DNA of 39,462 nt from an uncultured Oscillospiraceae bacterium (GTDB lineage Bacteria; Bacillota; Clostridia; Oscillospirales; Oscillospiraceae): NCBI GenBank assembly GCA_934591745.1, contig CAKTPQ010000018.1, positions 1 through 39,462 on the forward strand. The letters run 5' to 3'. The number at the start of each line of letters is the position of its first letter. Position 1 is the first letter of the stretch. A program made the translations under genes and the position numbers. Below, one piece after another: positions 15,346 through 23,051 of this stretch. The notes under the pieces were generated by a model. That model was not told the DNA's origin and ran no database searches. It saw only the letters and a list, made by a program, of their open reading frames with translations.

Positions 15346-16880
15346 GCCGTCACCTCGTCTCTCTTGGCGCCGGCCATGTACAGGCCCAGCTCCTCCTGGG
15401 TGGTCTTTTTCGGGTCAAGCTCGCCCACGATCTCGCCCTCGTACATGACGAGGATGCGGTCAGGCACGTCCATGACCTCGTCCAGCTCCAGCGATACCAG
15501 CAGGACTGCCTTGCCCTTGTCGCGCTCGGCCACCAGCTGCTTGTGGATATACTCAATGGCGCCCACGTCCAGACCGCGGGTGGGCTGCACCGCCACCAGC
15601 AGCTCGGGATCACGGTCGATCTCACGGGCCACGATGGCTTTCTGCTGGTTGCCGCCGGACATGCTGCGGGCAATGGTCACAGGCCCCTGTCCGCTGCGGA
15701 CATCGTACTGGTCAATGAGCTTTTCCGCGTATTTGCGGATATTGTCCCGGCGGAGAAAGCCGGCCTTATCAGTGAACTCCGGCTCGAAGTACCGCTGGAG
15801 CACCAGATTGTCCTCCAGCGAGTAGTCCAGCACCAGGCCGTGCTTATGACGGTCCTCGGGGATGTGGGACATACCCATGGTGTTGCGCTTGCGGATGGAG
15901 GTGTGGGTGATGTCCTTGCCGCAGAGGGAGATCTTACCGGAGGCCAGCGGCTCCAGCCCGGTAAGGCCATAGACGAACTCCGTCTGGCCGTTGCCGTCGA
16001 TGCCGGCCAGGCACACGATCTCGCCCCGGCGCACCTTCAGACTCACGTCGCGGACAGCGTTGTTCTTATGTATCTTGCTGGCCACGGTCATGTGCTCCAC
16101 GTCCAGCACCACGTCGCCGGGGACAGCGGGCTTCTTCTCCACATGGAAGCTGACATTGCGGCCCACCATCATGGCGGACAACTGCTCCATGGAGGTGTCC
16201 TTCGTCTCCACGGTGCCCACATACTTGCCCTTGCGCAGCACGGTGCAGCGGTCGGCCACGGCCATGATCTCATTGAGCTTGTGGGAGATGAACAGGATGG
16301 ACTTGCCCTCCGCCGCCAGATTGCGCATGATCTCCATCAGCTCGTCGATCTCCTGGGGCGTCAGCACGGCGGTAGGTTCATCGAAGATGAGTATCTCGTT
16401 TTCGCGGTACAGCATCTTCAATATCTCGGTGCGCTGCTGCATGCCCACGGTGATGTCCTCGATCAGCGCGTCCGGGTCCACCTTCAGGCCGTATTTCTCG
16501 CTGAGAGCCAGCACCCGCTGGCGGGCCTCCTTCTTCTGGAGGAAGCCGTGCTTCGTGGGCTCCACGCCCATGATGATGTTGTCCAGCACAGTGAAGCACT
16601 CCACCAGCTTGAAGTGCTGGTGGACCATGCCGATGCCCAGTGCGTTGGCGTCGTTGGGGTCCTTGATGGAAACCTCCACGCCGTCCTTTTTGATGATGCC
16701 CTCCTCGGGCTGGTACAGGCCGAACAGCACGCTCATCAGCGTGGACTTGCCGGCGCCGTTTTCGCCCAGCAGGGCGTGGATCTCTCCCTTTTTCACCTGC
16801 AGGGTGATGTCGTCATTGGCGATGATACCGGGAAACCGTTTTGTGATGTGCAGCATTTCGATGGCATACGGTGTATCCAA
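15342..16880 (-). CDS. nupO: Nucleoside ABC transporter ATP-binding protein (two ABC domains, NupO-like)
   Basis: The product is 512 residues with two fused ABC domains. The first has a canonical Walker A (GENGAGKST, about residue 38), an ITVGMQQR signature and IFDEPTAVL. The second has a degenerate Walker A (GIDGNGQTEF) with an intact signature (MSGGNQQKAIVAREI), as usual in the sugar/nucleoside subfamily. The start codon is TTG at 16880, with GGGAGG 8 bases upstream; no better ATG fits the RBS. It is separated from nupN by a terminator and has its own promoter. It energises uptake through NupP and NupQ. Confidence 0.92.
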   Translation of the reverse strand: MDTPYAIEMLHITKRFPGIIANDDITLQVKKGEIHALLGENGAGKSTLMSVLFGLYQPEEGIIKKDGVEVSIKDPNDANALGIGMVHQHFKLVECFTVLDNIIMGVEPTKHGFLQKKEARQRVLALSEKYGLKVDPDALIEDITVGMQQRTEILKMLYRENEILIFDEPTAVLTPQEIDELMEIMRNLAAEGKSILFISHKLNEIMAVADRCTVLRKGKYVGTVETKDTSMEQLSAMMVGRNVSFHVEKKPAVPGDVVLDVEHMTVASKIHKNNAVRDVSLKVRRGEIVCLAGIDGNGQTEFVYGLTGLEPLASGKISLCGKDITHTSIRKRNTMGMSHIPEDRHKHGLVLDYSLEDNLVLQRYFEPEFTDKAGFLRRDNIRKYAEKLIDQYDVRSGQGPVTIARSMSGGNQQKAIVAREIDRDPELLVAVQPTRGLDVGAIEYIHKQLVAERDKGKAVLLVSLELDEVMDVPDRILVMYEGEIVGELDPKKTTQEELGLYMAGAKRDEVTA

Positions 16881-16953
16881 GTTTTCGCCCTCCCTTCCGT
16901 TTTATGGCCCGCCGCTTGCGCCGTGTGCGGGGACGGAAACCATGAATATATTC

Positions 16954-16982
16954 AGTATACTATACCTTGCGGCATAAAGCAA
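16954..16982 (-). promoter_or_regulatory. Internal promoter for nupO-nupP-nupQ
   Basis: Minus strand: -35 TTGCTT (16977-16982), 17-bp spacer, -10 TATACT (16954-16959). It lies downstream of the nupN terminator. Confidence 0.65.
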
Positions 16983-17036
16983 AGTTTTTTCGGAGAAAAT
17001 GACGATACCGGTAACGGCAATTGCCGGGAAACGCGC

Positions 17037-17072
17037 AAAAAAACAGAGGCTGCGGATGCAGCCTCTGTTTTT
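17037..17072 (-). terminator. Terminator/attenuator after nupN
   Basis: A perfect 11-bp stem (17043-17053 with 17058-17068), GGAT loop, and a T7 tract on the minus strand. Transcripts starting at nupN probably mostly end here, giving more lipoprotein than transporter core. Confidence 0.9.
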
Positions 17073-17088
17073 TACGGTAAGTACAGGC

Positions 17089-18288
17089 TTACTTGATGTT
17101 GCCCAGATCCTCCACCGTGATGACGGTGGCGAAGTCGGAGGCAGCCTTGGTGATGTCATTGCTGACGGTCAGGGTGCCGTCGAACATGGCCTTCACCAGA
17201 GCCTTGTAGTCGTCCTGGGTGAACGCACCATCAGCCCACTGGGTGGACTCCAGGGGGATCTGGACGTAGTTGGCAGCGGGATCGTCAGCGGACACCAGGC
17301 CCAGCGTGTCGATCTTGGCGGAGTACTTCTCCCAGTTGCCATTGACGATGACATCGGTCAGGGTGTCATAGGTGGCGGGATACAGACCCTTCATGGCGGA
17401 GGTGACGGTCAGAGCCTTGTAGCCCTCGACGGTGGCGGCATCAGCGCCCTCGCCGGCGGCGTAGTTGGCAATGACGCCGGCCTGGTCAACGTCAACACCG
17501 ATGACCTTGGCGCCCTCGACCTTCTTGGCGGCGTCAACAGCGGAGGTGTAGATACCGCCGCCGCAGGCGAACACGACCTCAGTGCCGCCGGCATACCAGG
17601 TATCCATAGCGGCCGTGATGTCGGCATCACCGAAGAACTGGTTGCCGTAAGCATAGTTCAGCTTGACATCGGTCAGCTTCAGCTCGGCGGCAGCAGCGTC
17701 AACGCCCTGCACAAAGCCGTAGCCGTAGCGCTGGACAGCGGGGACAGCCATGCCGCCCAGGAAGCCCAGGTTCTTGTAGCCCAGCTTCACAGCAGCGTAG
17801 CCGGCCATGTAGCCGCACAGCTCTTCCTGATACACAGCGCAGTACAGGTTGGCGGGAACCACAAAGCCCTCGCCCAGGTCACCGGCGGACACGTCCAGCG
17901 CGATGAACTTGACATCGGAGAAGTTGGGGGCGGTCTCCGCGATGGCGGCGCCGAAGGCGTAGCCGGGCATCACGATGACGTTGTAGCCCTGGTCGATAGC
18001 GCTCTCGATCATGGCCACACGGTCGGCGGTGTTATCGCCGGCGGGCTTGAAGTACTGGAAGTCCACGCCGTTGGCCTCGGCAAATGCCTTGCAGGCCTCG
18101 TAGGTGGTCTGGTTGAAGGACTGGTCGGTGATGTCGCCGTAGTCGGTGATCATCGCGACCTTGTAGGTGACCTCCGTGTTGTCACCGGTGTTGTCCGGCT
18201 CCTGCACGTCGGGCTGCTTCTGCTCGCCGCAGGCGACCAGAGACAGAGCCATGACCAGAGCCAAAATCAGAGCAAGAAACTTTTTCAT
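17089..18288 (-). CDS. nupN: BMP-family nucleoside-binding lipoprotein (NupN-like)
   Basis: The product is 399 residues. The signal peptide ends in a lipobox (LSLVAC; Cys20), so it is anchored to the outer face of the membrane. The mature part starts TYKVAMITDYGDITDQSFN, the hallmark of the BMP (basic membrane protein) family. GVDVDQAG and similar segments follow. Family members bind purine nucleosides and deliver them to the NupOPQ core encoded next. A substrate of nucleoside type is supported by deoD and deoC just upstream. The exact nucleoside cannot be read from sequence. Confidence 0.92.
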   Translation of the reverse strand: MKKFLALILALVMALSLVACGEQKQPDVQEPDNTGDNTEVTYKVAMITDYGDITDQSFNQTTYEACKAFAEANGVDFQYFKPAGDNTADRVAMIESAIDQGYNVIVMPGYAFGAAIAETAPNFSDVKFIALDVSAGDLGEGFVVPANLYCAVYQEELCGYMAGYAAVKLGYKNLGFLGGMAVPAVQRYGYGFVQGVDAAAAELKLTDVKLNYAYGNQFFGDADITAAMDTWYAGGTEVVFACGGGIYTSAVDAAKKVEGAKVIGVDVDQAGVIANYAAGEGADAATVEGYKALTVTSAMKGLYPATYDTLTDVIVNGNWEKYSAKIDTLGLVSADDPAANYVQIPLESTQWADGAFTQDDYKALVKAMFDGTLTVSNDITKAASDFATVITVEDLGNIK

Positions 18289-18385
18289 GATTCTTAATCT
18301 ACCTTCCTAAATTTTTTTATTTTCACGCCTCGCGGCGGGAAAACCAAGTGTGCGGAGGAGAGGTACCCCTCCCATCGCAGGGTGC

Positions 18386-18414
18386 ATTATAGCAGATTCC
18401 TTTGCAAATAGCAA
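18386..18414 (-). promoter_or_regulatory. Promoter of nupN
   Basis: Minus strand: -35 TTGCTA (18409-18414), 17-bp spacer, -10 TATAAT (18386-18391). It leaves a leader of about 90 bases before the ATG. The leader was checked for a purine riboswitch core and none was found. Confidence 0.7.
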
Positions 18415-18497
18415 GCTATTTCCATACTTTTCAGAGACATTCTGAACAAATTTTACAGTTTATTTGCATTTTGTTTGTGCGATATGCGCAAATGTGC

Positions 18498-19214
18498 TTA
18501 TTTCGCGGCCATTTTTACCGCGATCTCCAGGCCGATCTTCATCATGTTGGTGAAGGTAGTCTGGCGGTCGTCGGCGGACAGCTCCTCGCCGGTGATGAGG
18601 TTGTCGGAGATGGAGCAGATGGCCAGCGCACGCTTGCCGGTATAGGCGGCGGTGCAGTACAGGCCGGCGGCCTCCATCTCCACGGCCATGACGCCCATCT
18701 TGGCATAACGCATGTTGCGGCCGGCGGCATCGTAGAACGTATCGGAGGAGTAGAGGTTGCCCACGGGCATCTTTACGCCCAGCTCCTTGGCGCTCTCCAC
18801 GGCGGCCATCAGCAGGTCGAAGTCGCAGATGGGGGCGTAAGCGCCGCCCAACTCGTACTGGTCGGTAAAGCTGGAATTGGTGCAGGCACCCTGTCCGGCC
18901 ACCACGCTGCCCAGCTCCAGATCGGCGCGCATGGCCCCGGCGGAACCGACGCGGATGATATTCTCCACGTCGTACTGGGTGTACAGCTCGTAGGAATAGA
19001 TGCCGATGGAGGGGATGCCCATGCCGCTGGCCATGACGGAGACGGGCACGCCCTTATAGGTACCGGTGTAGCCCTGGACCCCGCGGACGTTGTTGACCAG
19101 CTTCGGCTCGGTCAGAAACGTCTCCGCGATGAACTTGGCGCGCAGGGGGTCGCCGGGCATGAGAACGGTCTTGGCGAAATCGCCCTTAGCGGCATTGTTG
19201 TGGGGGGTAGGCAT
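18498..19214 (-). CDS. deoD: Purine-nucleoside phosphorylase, DeoD type
   Basis: The product is 238 residues, normal for hexameric DeoD. Motifs include VLMPGDPLRAKFIAETFL, ASGMGIPSIGIY, RVGSAGA, AVEMEAAGLY and SDN. The enzyme cleaves purine (deoxy)nucleosides with phosphate to give free base and (deoxy)ribose 1-phosphate in the cytoplasm. It lies 20 bp after deoC with RBS AAGGAGG and shares its transcript. It links the imported nucleosides of the adjacent ABC system to DeoC, but a phosphopentomutase (deoB) is not in the window. Confidence 0.95.
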   Translation of the reverse strand: MPTPHNNAAKGDFAKTVLMPGDPLRAKFIAETFLTEPKLVNNVRGVQGYTGTYKGVPVSVMASGMGIPSIGIYSYELYTQYDVENIIRVGSAGAMRADLELGSVVAGQGACTNSSFTDQYELGGAYAPICDFDLLMAAVESAKELGVKMPVGNLYSSDTFYDAAGRNMRYAKMGVMAVEMEAAGLYCTAAYTGKRALAICSISDNLITGEELSADDRQTTFTNMMKIGLEIAVKMAAK

Positions 19215-19234
19215 AGTGATTCCTCCTTATATAA

Positions 19235-19897
19235 TTATTGTTCCATGGCCTTGACGGCCTTGACGATACGGCTGGTACCCAGACGATCCGCGCCCAGCGC
19301 GATAAAGTCTTTGGCGTCGTTGAGGTCGGCGATGCCGCCGGCGGCCTTGATCTTCACATGGGGGGCCACATGGGCTTTGAACAGGGCCACGTCCTCACGG
19401 GTGGCTCCGCCGCCGCCGAAGCCGGTGGAGGTCTTGATATAGTCCGCGCCGGACTCGGACACCACGCGGCACAGTTCGATCTTCTCGGCATCGGTGAGCA
19501 TACACGTCTCGATGATGACCTTCAGCAGCTTGCCGCCGCAGTGCTCCTTGATGGCCTTGATCTCGTTCAGCACCTGATCGTACAAGCCGTCCTTGACCCA
19601 GCCGATGTTGATGACCATGTCGATCTCGGACGCGCCGTTCTGCACGGCGTCGGCAGCCTCGAAGCACTTGGCGGCGGTGGTGTCGTAGCCGTTGGGGAAG
19701 CCGATGACGGTGCAGACGGCGATTTTCCCGGCGACGTATTCCGCCGCCTGCTTCACATAGCTGGCGGGGATGCAGACGCTGGCGCAGCCGTATTTGATGC
19801 CGTCGTCGCAGATGGTCTTGATCTCCGCCCAGGAGGCGGTCTGGCTCAGCAGGGTGTGGTCCACGCGGCTGAGGATATTTTTCAGTTCTTCGTTCAT
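19235..19897 (-). CDS. deoC: Deoxyribose-phosphate aldolase
   Basis: The product is 220 residues from ATG 19897 (RBS AAAGGAG). The Schiff-base lysine is in YIKTSTGF, and the supporting lysine and acid are in [11 protein letters not shown] and EIDMVINIG. It cleaves 2-deoxyribose 5-phosphate to acetaldehyde and glyceraldehyde 3-phosphate. It is first in the deoC-deoD transcript, with a promoter directly upstream, and begins the nucleoside-use locus that continues into nupNOPQ. Confidence 0.95.
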   Translation of the reverse strand: MNEELKNILSRVDHTLLSQTASWAEIKTICDDGIKYGCASVCIPASYVKQAAEYVAGKIAVCTVIGFPNGYDTTAAKCFEAADAVQNGASEIDMVINIGWVKDGLYDQVLNEIKAIKEHCGGKLLKVIIETCMLTDAEKIELCRVVSESGADYIKTSTGFGGGGATREDVALFKAHVAPHVKIKAAGGIADLNDAKDFIALGADRLGTSRIVKAVKAMEQ

Positions 19898-19937
19898 ACA
19901 ACAAGCTCCTTTCGGAATTTTGCGGTCATACAGGGGT

Positions 19938-19966
19938 ATTGTAGCACAGGCGGCGGAAAATAGCAA
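19938..19966 (-). promoter_or_regulatory. Promoter of deoC-deoD
   Basis: Minus strand: -35 TTGCTA (19961-19966), 17-bp spacer, -10 TACAAT (19938-19943). The -35 hexamer is the same as at nupN. Confidence 0.7.
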
Positions 19967-19989
19967 GGTGGAGGGTGGTCCGTGCCCCG

Positions 19990-20232
19990 GCGCGGGTCAC
20001 TTTTGCCCGCAGCGGCAAAGGACCGCTTGAAACCTATGGTTTCAGGACTTCTGCGTTTTTGCCGCCGGCGGCCCCATTTCTTTCAGCAGCGAAAGAAATG
20101 GGGGAAAGAACGCCGCCAAAAACCCATGGTTTTTGGATTTCCTTCCGGCGTTTGCCGCCGCGCTCTGGTTCGTCCGAAATGTTGAATCGACGTATTTCTC
20201 TGAGCGCTGCCGCTTTTACTCTGAAATGCGCC
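19990..20232 (+). repeat. Dispersed multi-hairpin repeat, copy B
   Basis: Inverted relative to copy A (7688-7930). Positions 20026-20232 align with 207 bp of copy A without gaps at about 91% identity. The main hairpin stem, the CCAAAAACC/GGTTTTTGG arms and the small GAAACC/GGTTTC hairpin are all kept. Confidence 0.9.
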
Positions 20233-20287
20233 GGGGCGCGAAATATCCCTTGCCGGGTGCGGAATATCCCGCCCCTGCTATAAAACG

Positions 20288-20314
20288 AAAAAAGCGCGGG
20301 CAAGCCCGCGCTTT
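20288..20314 (-). terminator. Terminator after RHH gene
   Basis: The stem AAAGCGCGGG/CCCGCGCTTT (20291-20300 with 20305-20314) and an A-run (20288-20293) read as a U-tract on the minus strand. It touches the stop codon of the RHH gene. Confidence 0.85.
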
Positions 20315-20508
20315 CAGTCCTCAACTCTGACAATGTCAATGGCCGCATCCAGCAGAAGGTTGATGAGCTCATTCCGGGAGCGGTTCGTTTTTACCGACAG
20401 CGCATCCAGCCGCGCCACCAGCTCGTCCCGCATACGCACGGAAACGATCTTGCAGCCGTCATCGCCCCTGCGGGCAGCCTTTTTCGTGATCCTGATCTCC
20501 TCTGCCAT
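20314..20508 (-). CDS. Ribbon-helix-helix (CopG/Arc-type) DNA-binding protein
   Basis: The product is 64 residues. The basic N-terminus is followed by a beta strand (KIVSVRMRDELVARLDAL) and two helices (SRNELINLLLDAAIDIV), the pattern of ribbon-helix-helix repressors. RBS GAGGTGA lies about 6 bases before ATG 20508. It diverges from a 50-residue protein gene, and a 22-bp palindrome lies between them; RHH proteins bind such inverted repeats as tetramers. It probably represses itself and the small gene. It could be an antitoxin-like or plasmid/phage-derived regulator; nothing in the window decides. Confidence 0.85.
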   Translation of the reverse strand: MAEEIRITKKAARRGDDGCKIVSVRMRDELVARLDALSVKTNRSRNELINLLLDAAIDIVRVED

Positions 20509-20537
20509 ACGTTCACCTCATTTTAATATAGTGTAAC

Positions 20538-20567
20538 TTGACACAGAGGTTTTTAGTATATTATAAT
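20538..20567 (+). promoter_or_regulatory. Near-consensus promoter of the 50-aa protein gene
   Basis: -35 TTGACA (20538-20543), 18-bp spacer, -10 TATAAT (20562-20567). Both hexamers are perfect consensus, which suggests strong transcription that is normally held off by a repressor. Confidence 0.8.
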
Positions 20568-20568
20568 T

Positions 20569-20590
20569 ATGTAGTTATTTATAACTACAT
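20569..20590. promoter_or_regulatory. 22-bp palindrome, candidate RHH operator
   Basis: The perfect 10-bp arms ATGTAGTTAT and ATAACTACAT flank a 2-base centre. It begins one base after the -10 box of the small gene and covers its probable transcription start. Confidence 0.75.
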
Positions 20591-20616
20591 TGTTTAGTTG
20601 GTGAGGAGGGGATCAT

Positions 20617-20769
20617 ATGGAGGACTACAAAAAACTGTATACGCTGCTATTCAACGCGATCACGGACGCACTGGAGCAGCTGGCAGAAGGACGGGTGCCC
20701 CAGGCGCAGGAAATGCTGGCAGCAGCGCAGCAGGACGCGGAGGAACTGTTTCTCTCTGCCGGGGAGTAA
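20617..20769 (+). CDS. Small acidic protein (50 aa), function unknown
   Basis: This 50-codon frame starts at ATG 20617, preceded by GAGGAGGGG at a good distance and by a consensus promoter. The protein begins MEDYKKLYTLLFNAITDALE and continues as one or two amphipathic helices rich in Gln, Ala and Glu (LAEGRVPQAQEMLAAAQQD), ending ELFLSAGE. It has no signal peptide or membrane segment. Similar short MEDYK..LF..ITDA..L proteins are, from memory, common in Clostridia and their phages, but their role is unknown. It is divergent from an RHH repressor gene and followed by a terminator. Strength of promoter and RBS supports a real gene. Confidence 0.8.
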   Translation: MEDYKKLYTLLFNAITDALEQLAEGRVPQAQEMLAAAQQDAEELFLSAGE

Positions 20770-20803
20770 AAAGAAAGACCGCTCCAGCGGCCTTTCTTTT
20801 TAT
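20768..20803. terminator. Bidirectional terminator between the 50-aa gene and rubrerythrin
   Basis: The stem AAAGAAAG/CTTTCTTT plus CCGCT/AGCGG with one internal mismatch is flanked by A- and T-runs. It lies between the stops of two converging genes. Confidence 0.85.
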
Positions 20804-20808
20804 TCGTT

Positions 20809-21378
20809 TTACTTGCCGAAGTAGCGGTTCAGCAGACCCTCGAAAGCCTTGCCGTGGCGGGCCTCGTCGCGGGCCATTTCATGCACGGTGTCGTGGATGG
20901 CGTCCAGATTGTACTTCTTGGCCAGCTTCGCCAGCTCGAACTTGCCGGCAGTGGCGCCGTTCTCGGCATCCACGCGCATCTGCAGGTTCTTCTTGGTGCT
21001 GTCGGTGATGACCTCGCCCAGCAGCTCAGCGAACTTGGCGGCGTGCTCGGCCTCCTCCAGGCCGGCCTTCTCCCAGTACAGGCCGATCTCGGGATAGCCC
21101 TCACGATGGGCCACACGGGCCATGGCCAGATACATACCGACCTCGGAGCACTCGCCCTCGAAGTTGGCGCGCAGGCCGTCGATGATCTCCTGACGGACCT
21201 CCTCGGGCACGTCGTCGCCGAACACCTTGCCGACACCTACCACATGCTCGGCGGCCCAGGACTTCTCCTCGGACTGGAGCAGGAACTTCTCGCCGCTGAC
21301 GTGGCACACCGGGCACTCAGCCGGGGGAACATCGCCTTCATGAACGTAACCGCAAACAGGACATACCCACTTCTTCAT
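20809..21378 (-). CDS. rbr: Rubrerythrin with N-terminal rubredoxin domain
   Basis: The product is 189 residues from ATG 21378 (GGAGG 8 bases upstream). Residues 1-40 form a rubredoxin-like iron site with two CxxC pairs (WVCPVCGY and ECPVCHV). The rest is a ferritin-like four-helix bundle with diiron ligands in [20 protein letters not shown] and DEARHGKAF. This domain order is the 'reverse rubrerythrin' type found in anaerobes, which reduces hydrogen peroxide. The gene is single, with its own promoter region and a 14-bp palindrome upstream. Confidence 0.93.
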   Translation of the reverse strand: MKKWVCPVCGYVHEGDVPPAECPVCHVSGEKFLLQSEEKSWAAEHVVGVGKVFGDDVPEEVRQEIIDGLRANFEGECSEVGMYLAMARVAHREGYPEIGLYWEKAGLEEAEHAAKFAELLGEVITDSTKKNLQMRVDAENGATAGKFELAKLAKKYNLDAIHDTVHEMARDEARHGKAFEGLLNRYFGK

Positions 21379-21446
21379 AATCGTATCCTCCAATTTTTAT
21401 CATTATATTGATCTGTGAGGGGTCTTCCCTCTCGCTTACTGTGGTC

Positions 21447-21488
21447 AGTATACCACGGACGGCGGATTTGATAAGTTGCAATTGCAAC
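21447..21488 (-). promoter_or_regulatory. Rubrerythrin promoter with palindrome GTTGCAATTGCAAC
   Basis: The -10 TATACT lies at 21447-21452 on the minus strand, with a poor -35 (CTTATC, 21470-21475). Touching it is the perfect 14-bp palindrome 21475-21488. A weak -35 next to a palindrome suggests activator- or repressor-dependent expression, plausibly redox linked. Confidence 0.55.
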
Positions 21489-21512
21489 ACTTTGAAAGTT
21501 TTTCCTGTTTTT

Positions 21513-22925
21513 TTACAATTTCAAAAAGTCACGCCAGACGCGGATATACCGCTCCGCCTCGTCCTGCGTGTCCGCCTCGGCGGCCATACGCAGCAGTGGC
21601 TCCGTGCCGGAGAAGCGGCAGATGACCCAACTGCCGTCGGCAAAGTAGACCTTGCAGCCGTCGTCGCGGCAGATGCGCGCCACGGCCTTGCCGAAATCGG
21701 GCGTCTCGCCCCGGACGAACAGGCGCTCCTGCAGGGCGGCCTTGTGGTCGTGGGTCATGCGGAAATCCGCCTCTGCCCACTGGGGGTCGCCGTACTGCCG
21801 GGCGATCTCCGCAAACAGCTCCGACACGGATTTGCCGGTGACAGCCAGCATCTCCACCAGCAGCGCGGCGGCGTAGATGCCGTCCTTGCCGGAGATATGC
21901 CCCCGCACGGCCATGCCGCCGGAGGACTCGCCGCCGATGACCGCGTCGGTCTCCGTCATCTTCGCCGACACCCATTTGAAGCCCACCGGCACCTCGTAGC
22001 ACTTCTCGCCCAGACCCTCCGCCACCCGATCCAGCAGGTGGCTGGTGGAGTTGTTGCGGACGCAGGGGCCGTGCCAGCCCCGGTACTTCACCAGATAGTA
22101 GTACAGCAGCACCAGCAGCTTATTGGGGTGGATGAACTGCCCCTCGTTGTCGATGACGCCCAGACGGTCGGCGTCGCCGTCGGTGGCGATGCCCAGGTCG
22201 CAGTGCTTGTCCAGCACCAATGCCGCCAGGGGCTTCAGCGTGTCCACGTTGGGGGCGGGCAGCTTGCCGCCGAACAGGGTGTCGTGGCGGTCGTGAATGA
22301 TCTCCAGATCGCAGCGGCAGGTGGTCAGCAGCATGCTGAGGCTGGACCAGCTGACGCCGTACATGGGGTCGAAGCCGATGCGCAGCGCCGCGCTCTTGAT
22401 AGCCTCCACGTCCACGGCGGAGAGGATGCTGTCCAGATATTCGTTCATGGGGTTGGCCTCGGTGATGAGGCCCCGCGCCACGGCCTCGTCGTAGTCCACG
22501 CTCTTGACATCGGCGGGGGTGAGCTGCGCGATCTCCGCCTCGATGCGGGCGGTCACGGTCTGGTCGGCGTCGCGGCCTCCGGCGGTGAACACCTTGATGC
22601 CGTTGTAGATGGCGGGGTTGTGGCTGGCGGTAACGGCGATGCCGTAGGGCTCCTGCCGCTTTTTGACGGTGAACATCATCAGCGGCGTGGGGCTGGAGCG
22701 GTTGATGACGAAGGGATGGAAGCCGTAGCCCACCAGCACCTCCGCCGCCCAGTGGGCGGATTCCTTGGACAAAAAGCGGCGGTCGTAGCCCACGCAGATC
22801 TCCGCGCCGGACAGCCCCTCCTTCTCCATCAGGCGGCACAGCCCCGCCATCAGCAGACGGATGTTCTCCTTGGTAAACTCATCGGCGATGACGGCGCGCC
22901 AGCCGCCCGTTCCGAACTTGATCAT
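21513..22925 (-). CDS. Alpha-D-phosphohexomutase (phosphoglucomutase/phosphomannomutase family)
   Basis: The product is 470 residues. Catalytic phosphoserine is Ser101 in TASHNPAIYNG, the magnesium loop is DGDADR (249-254), the sugar-binding loop is GGESSGG, and the phosphate-binding loop is RFSGTEPLLR. The start MIKFGTGGWRA is typical of a bacterial/archaeal PGM/PMM subgroup. The enzyme moves phosphate between C1 and C6 of hexose phosphates. Some members of this family act on pentose phosphates, so it could supply the missing phosphopentomutase step for deoD/deoC; this is only a contextual idea. RBS AAGGAG precedes ATG 22925. Confidence 0.9.
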   Translation of the reverse strand: MIKFGTGGWRAVIADEFTKENIRLLMAGLCRLMEKEGLSGAEICVGYDRRFLSKESAHWAAEVLVGYGFHPFVINRSSPTPLMMFTVKKRQEPYGIAVTASHNPAIYNGIKVFTAGGRDADQTVTARIEAEIAQLTPADVKSVDYDEAVARGLITEANPMNEYLDSILSAVDVEAIKSAALRIGFDPMYGVSWSSLSMLLTTCRCDLEIIHDRHDTLFGGKLPAPNVDTLKPLAALVLDKHCDLGIATDGDADRLGVIDNEGQFIHPNKLLVLLYYYLVKYRGWHGPCVRNNSTSHLLDRVAEGLGEKCYEVPVGFKWVSAKMTETDAVIGGESSGGMAVRGHISGKDGIYAAALLVEMLAVTGKSVSELFAEIARQYGDPQWAEADFRMTHDHKAALQERLFVRGETPDFGKAVARICRDDGCKVYFADGSWVICRFSGTEPLLRMAAEADTQDEAERYIRVWRDFLKL

Positions 22926-23051
22926 GTGTGCAGTCTCCTTTCAGCGGAGCGGGATGCGCCCCGCAGCATATCCGATGATAGTATAGCCAATCCCGCGACG
23001 GGAGAAAAGCCGCGAAAGGTGCGAAAAAGCGGGGCATCCTGCTCTGTTTTC

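Larger units (their letters stand above)
19898..20313. other. Intergenic region between deoC and the RHH gene
   Basis: These 416 bp hold the deoC promoter, copy B of the dispersed hairpin repeat (19990-20232), a short GCGCGAAATATCCC block beside it that is also found near copy A, and the RHH terminator. No gene is supported; the open frame 19982-20185 lies within the repeat. Confidence 0.75.

Noticed and set aside
18289..18385. Possible purine riboswitch in the nupN leader
   Set aside because: The leader has only weak GC-rich pairing and lacks the conserved three-way-junction core of purine riboswitches; no terminator follows in the leader.
20598..21008. 136-codon + frame starting before the 50-aa gene
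   Set aside because: It is in a different frame from the RBS-preceded ATG at 20617, runs through the terminator, and continues antisense to rubrerythrin.
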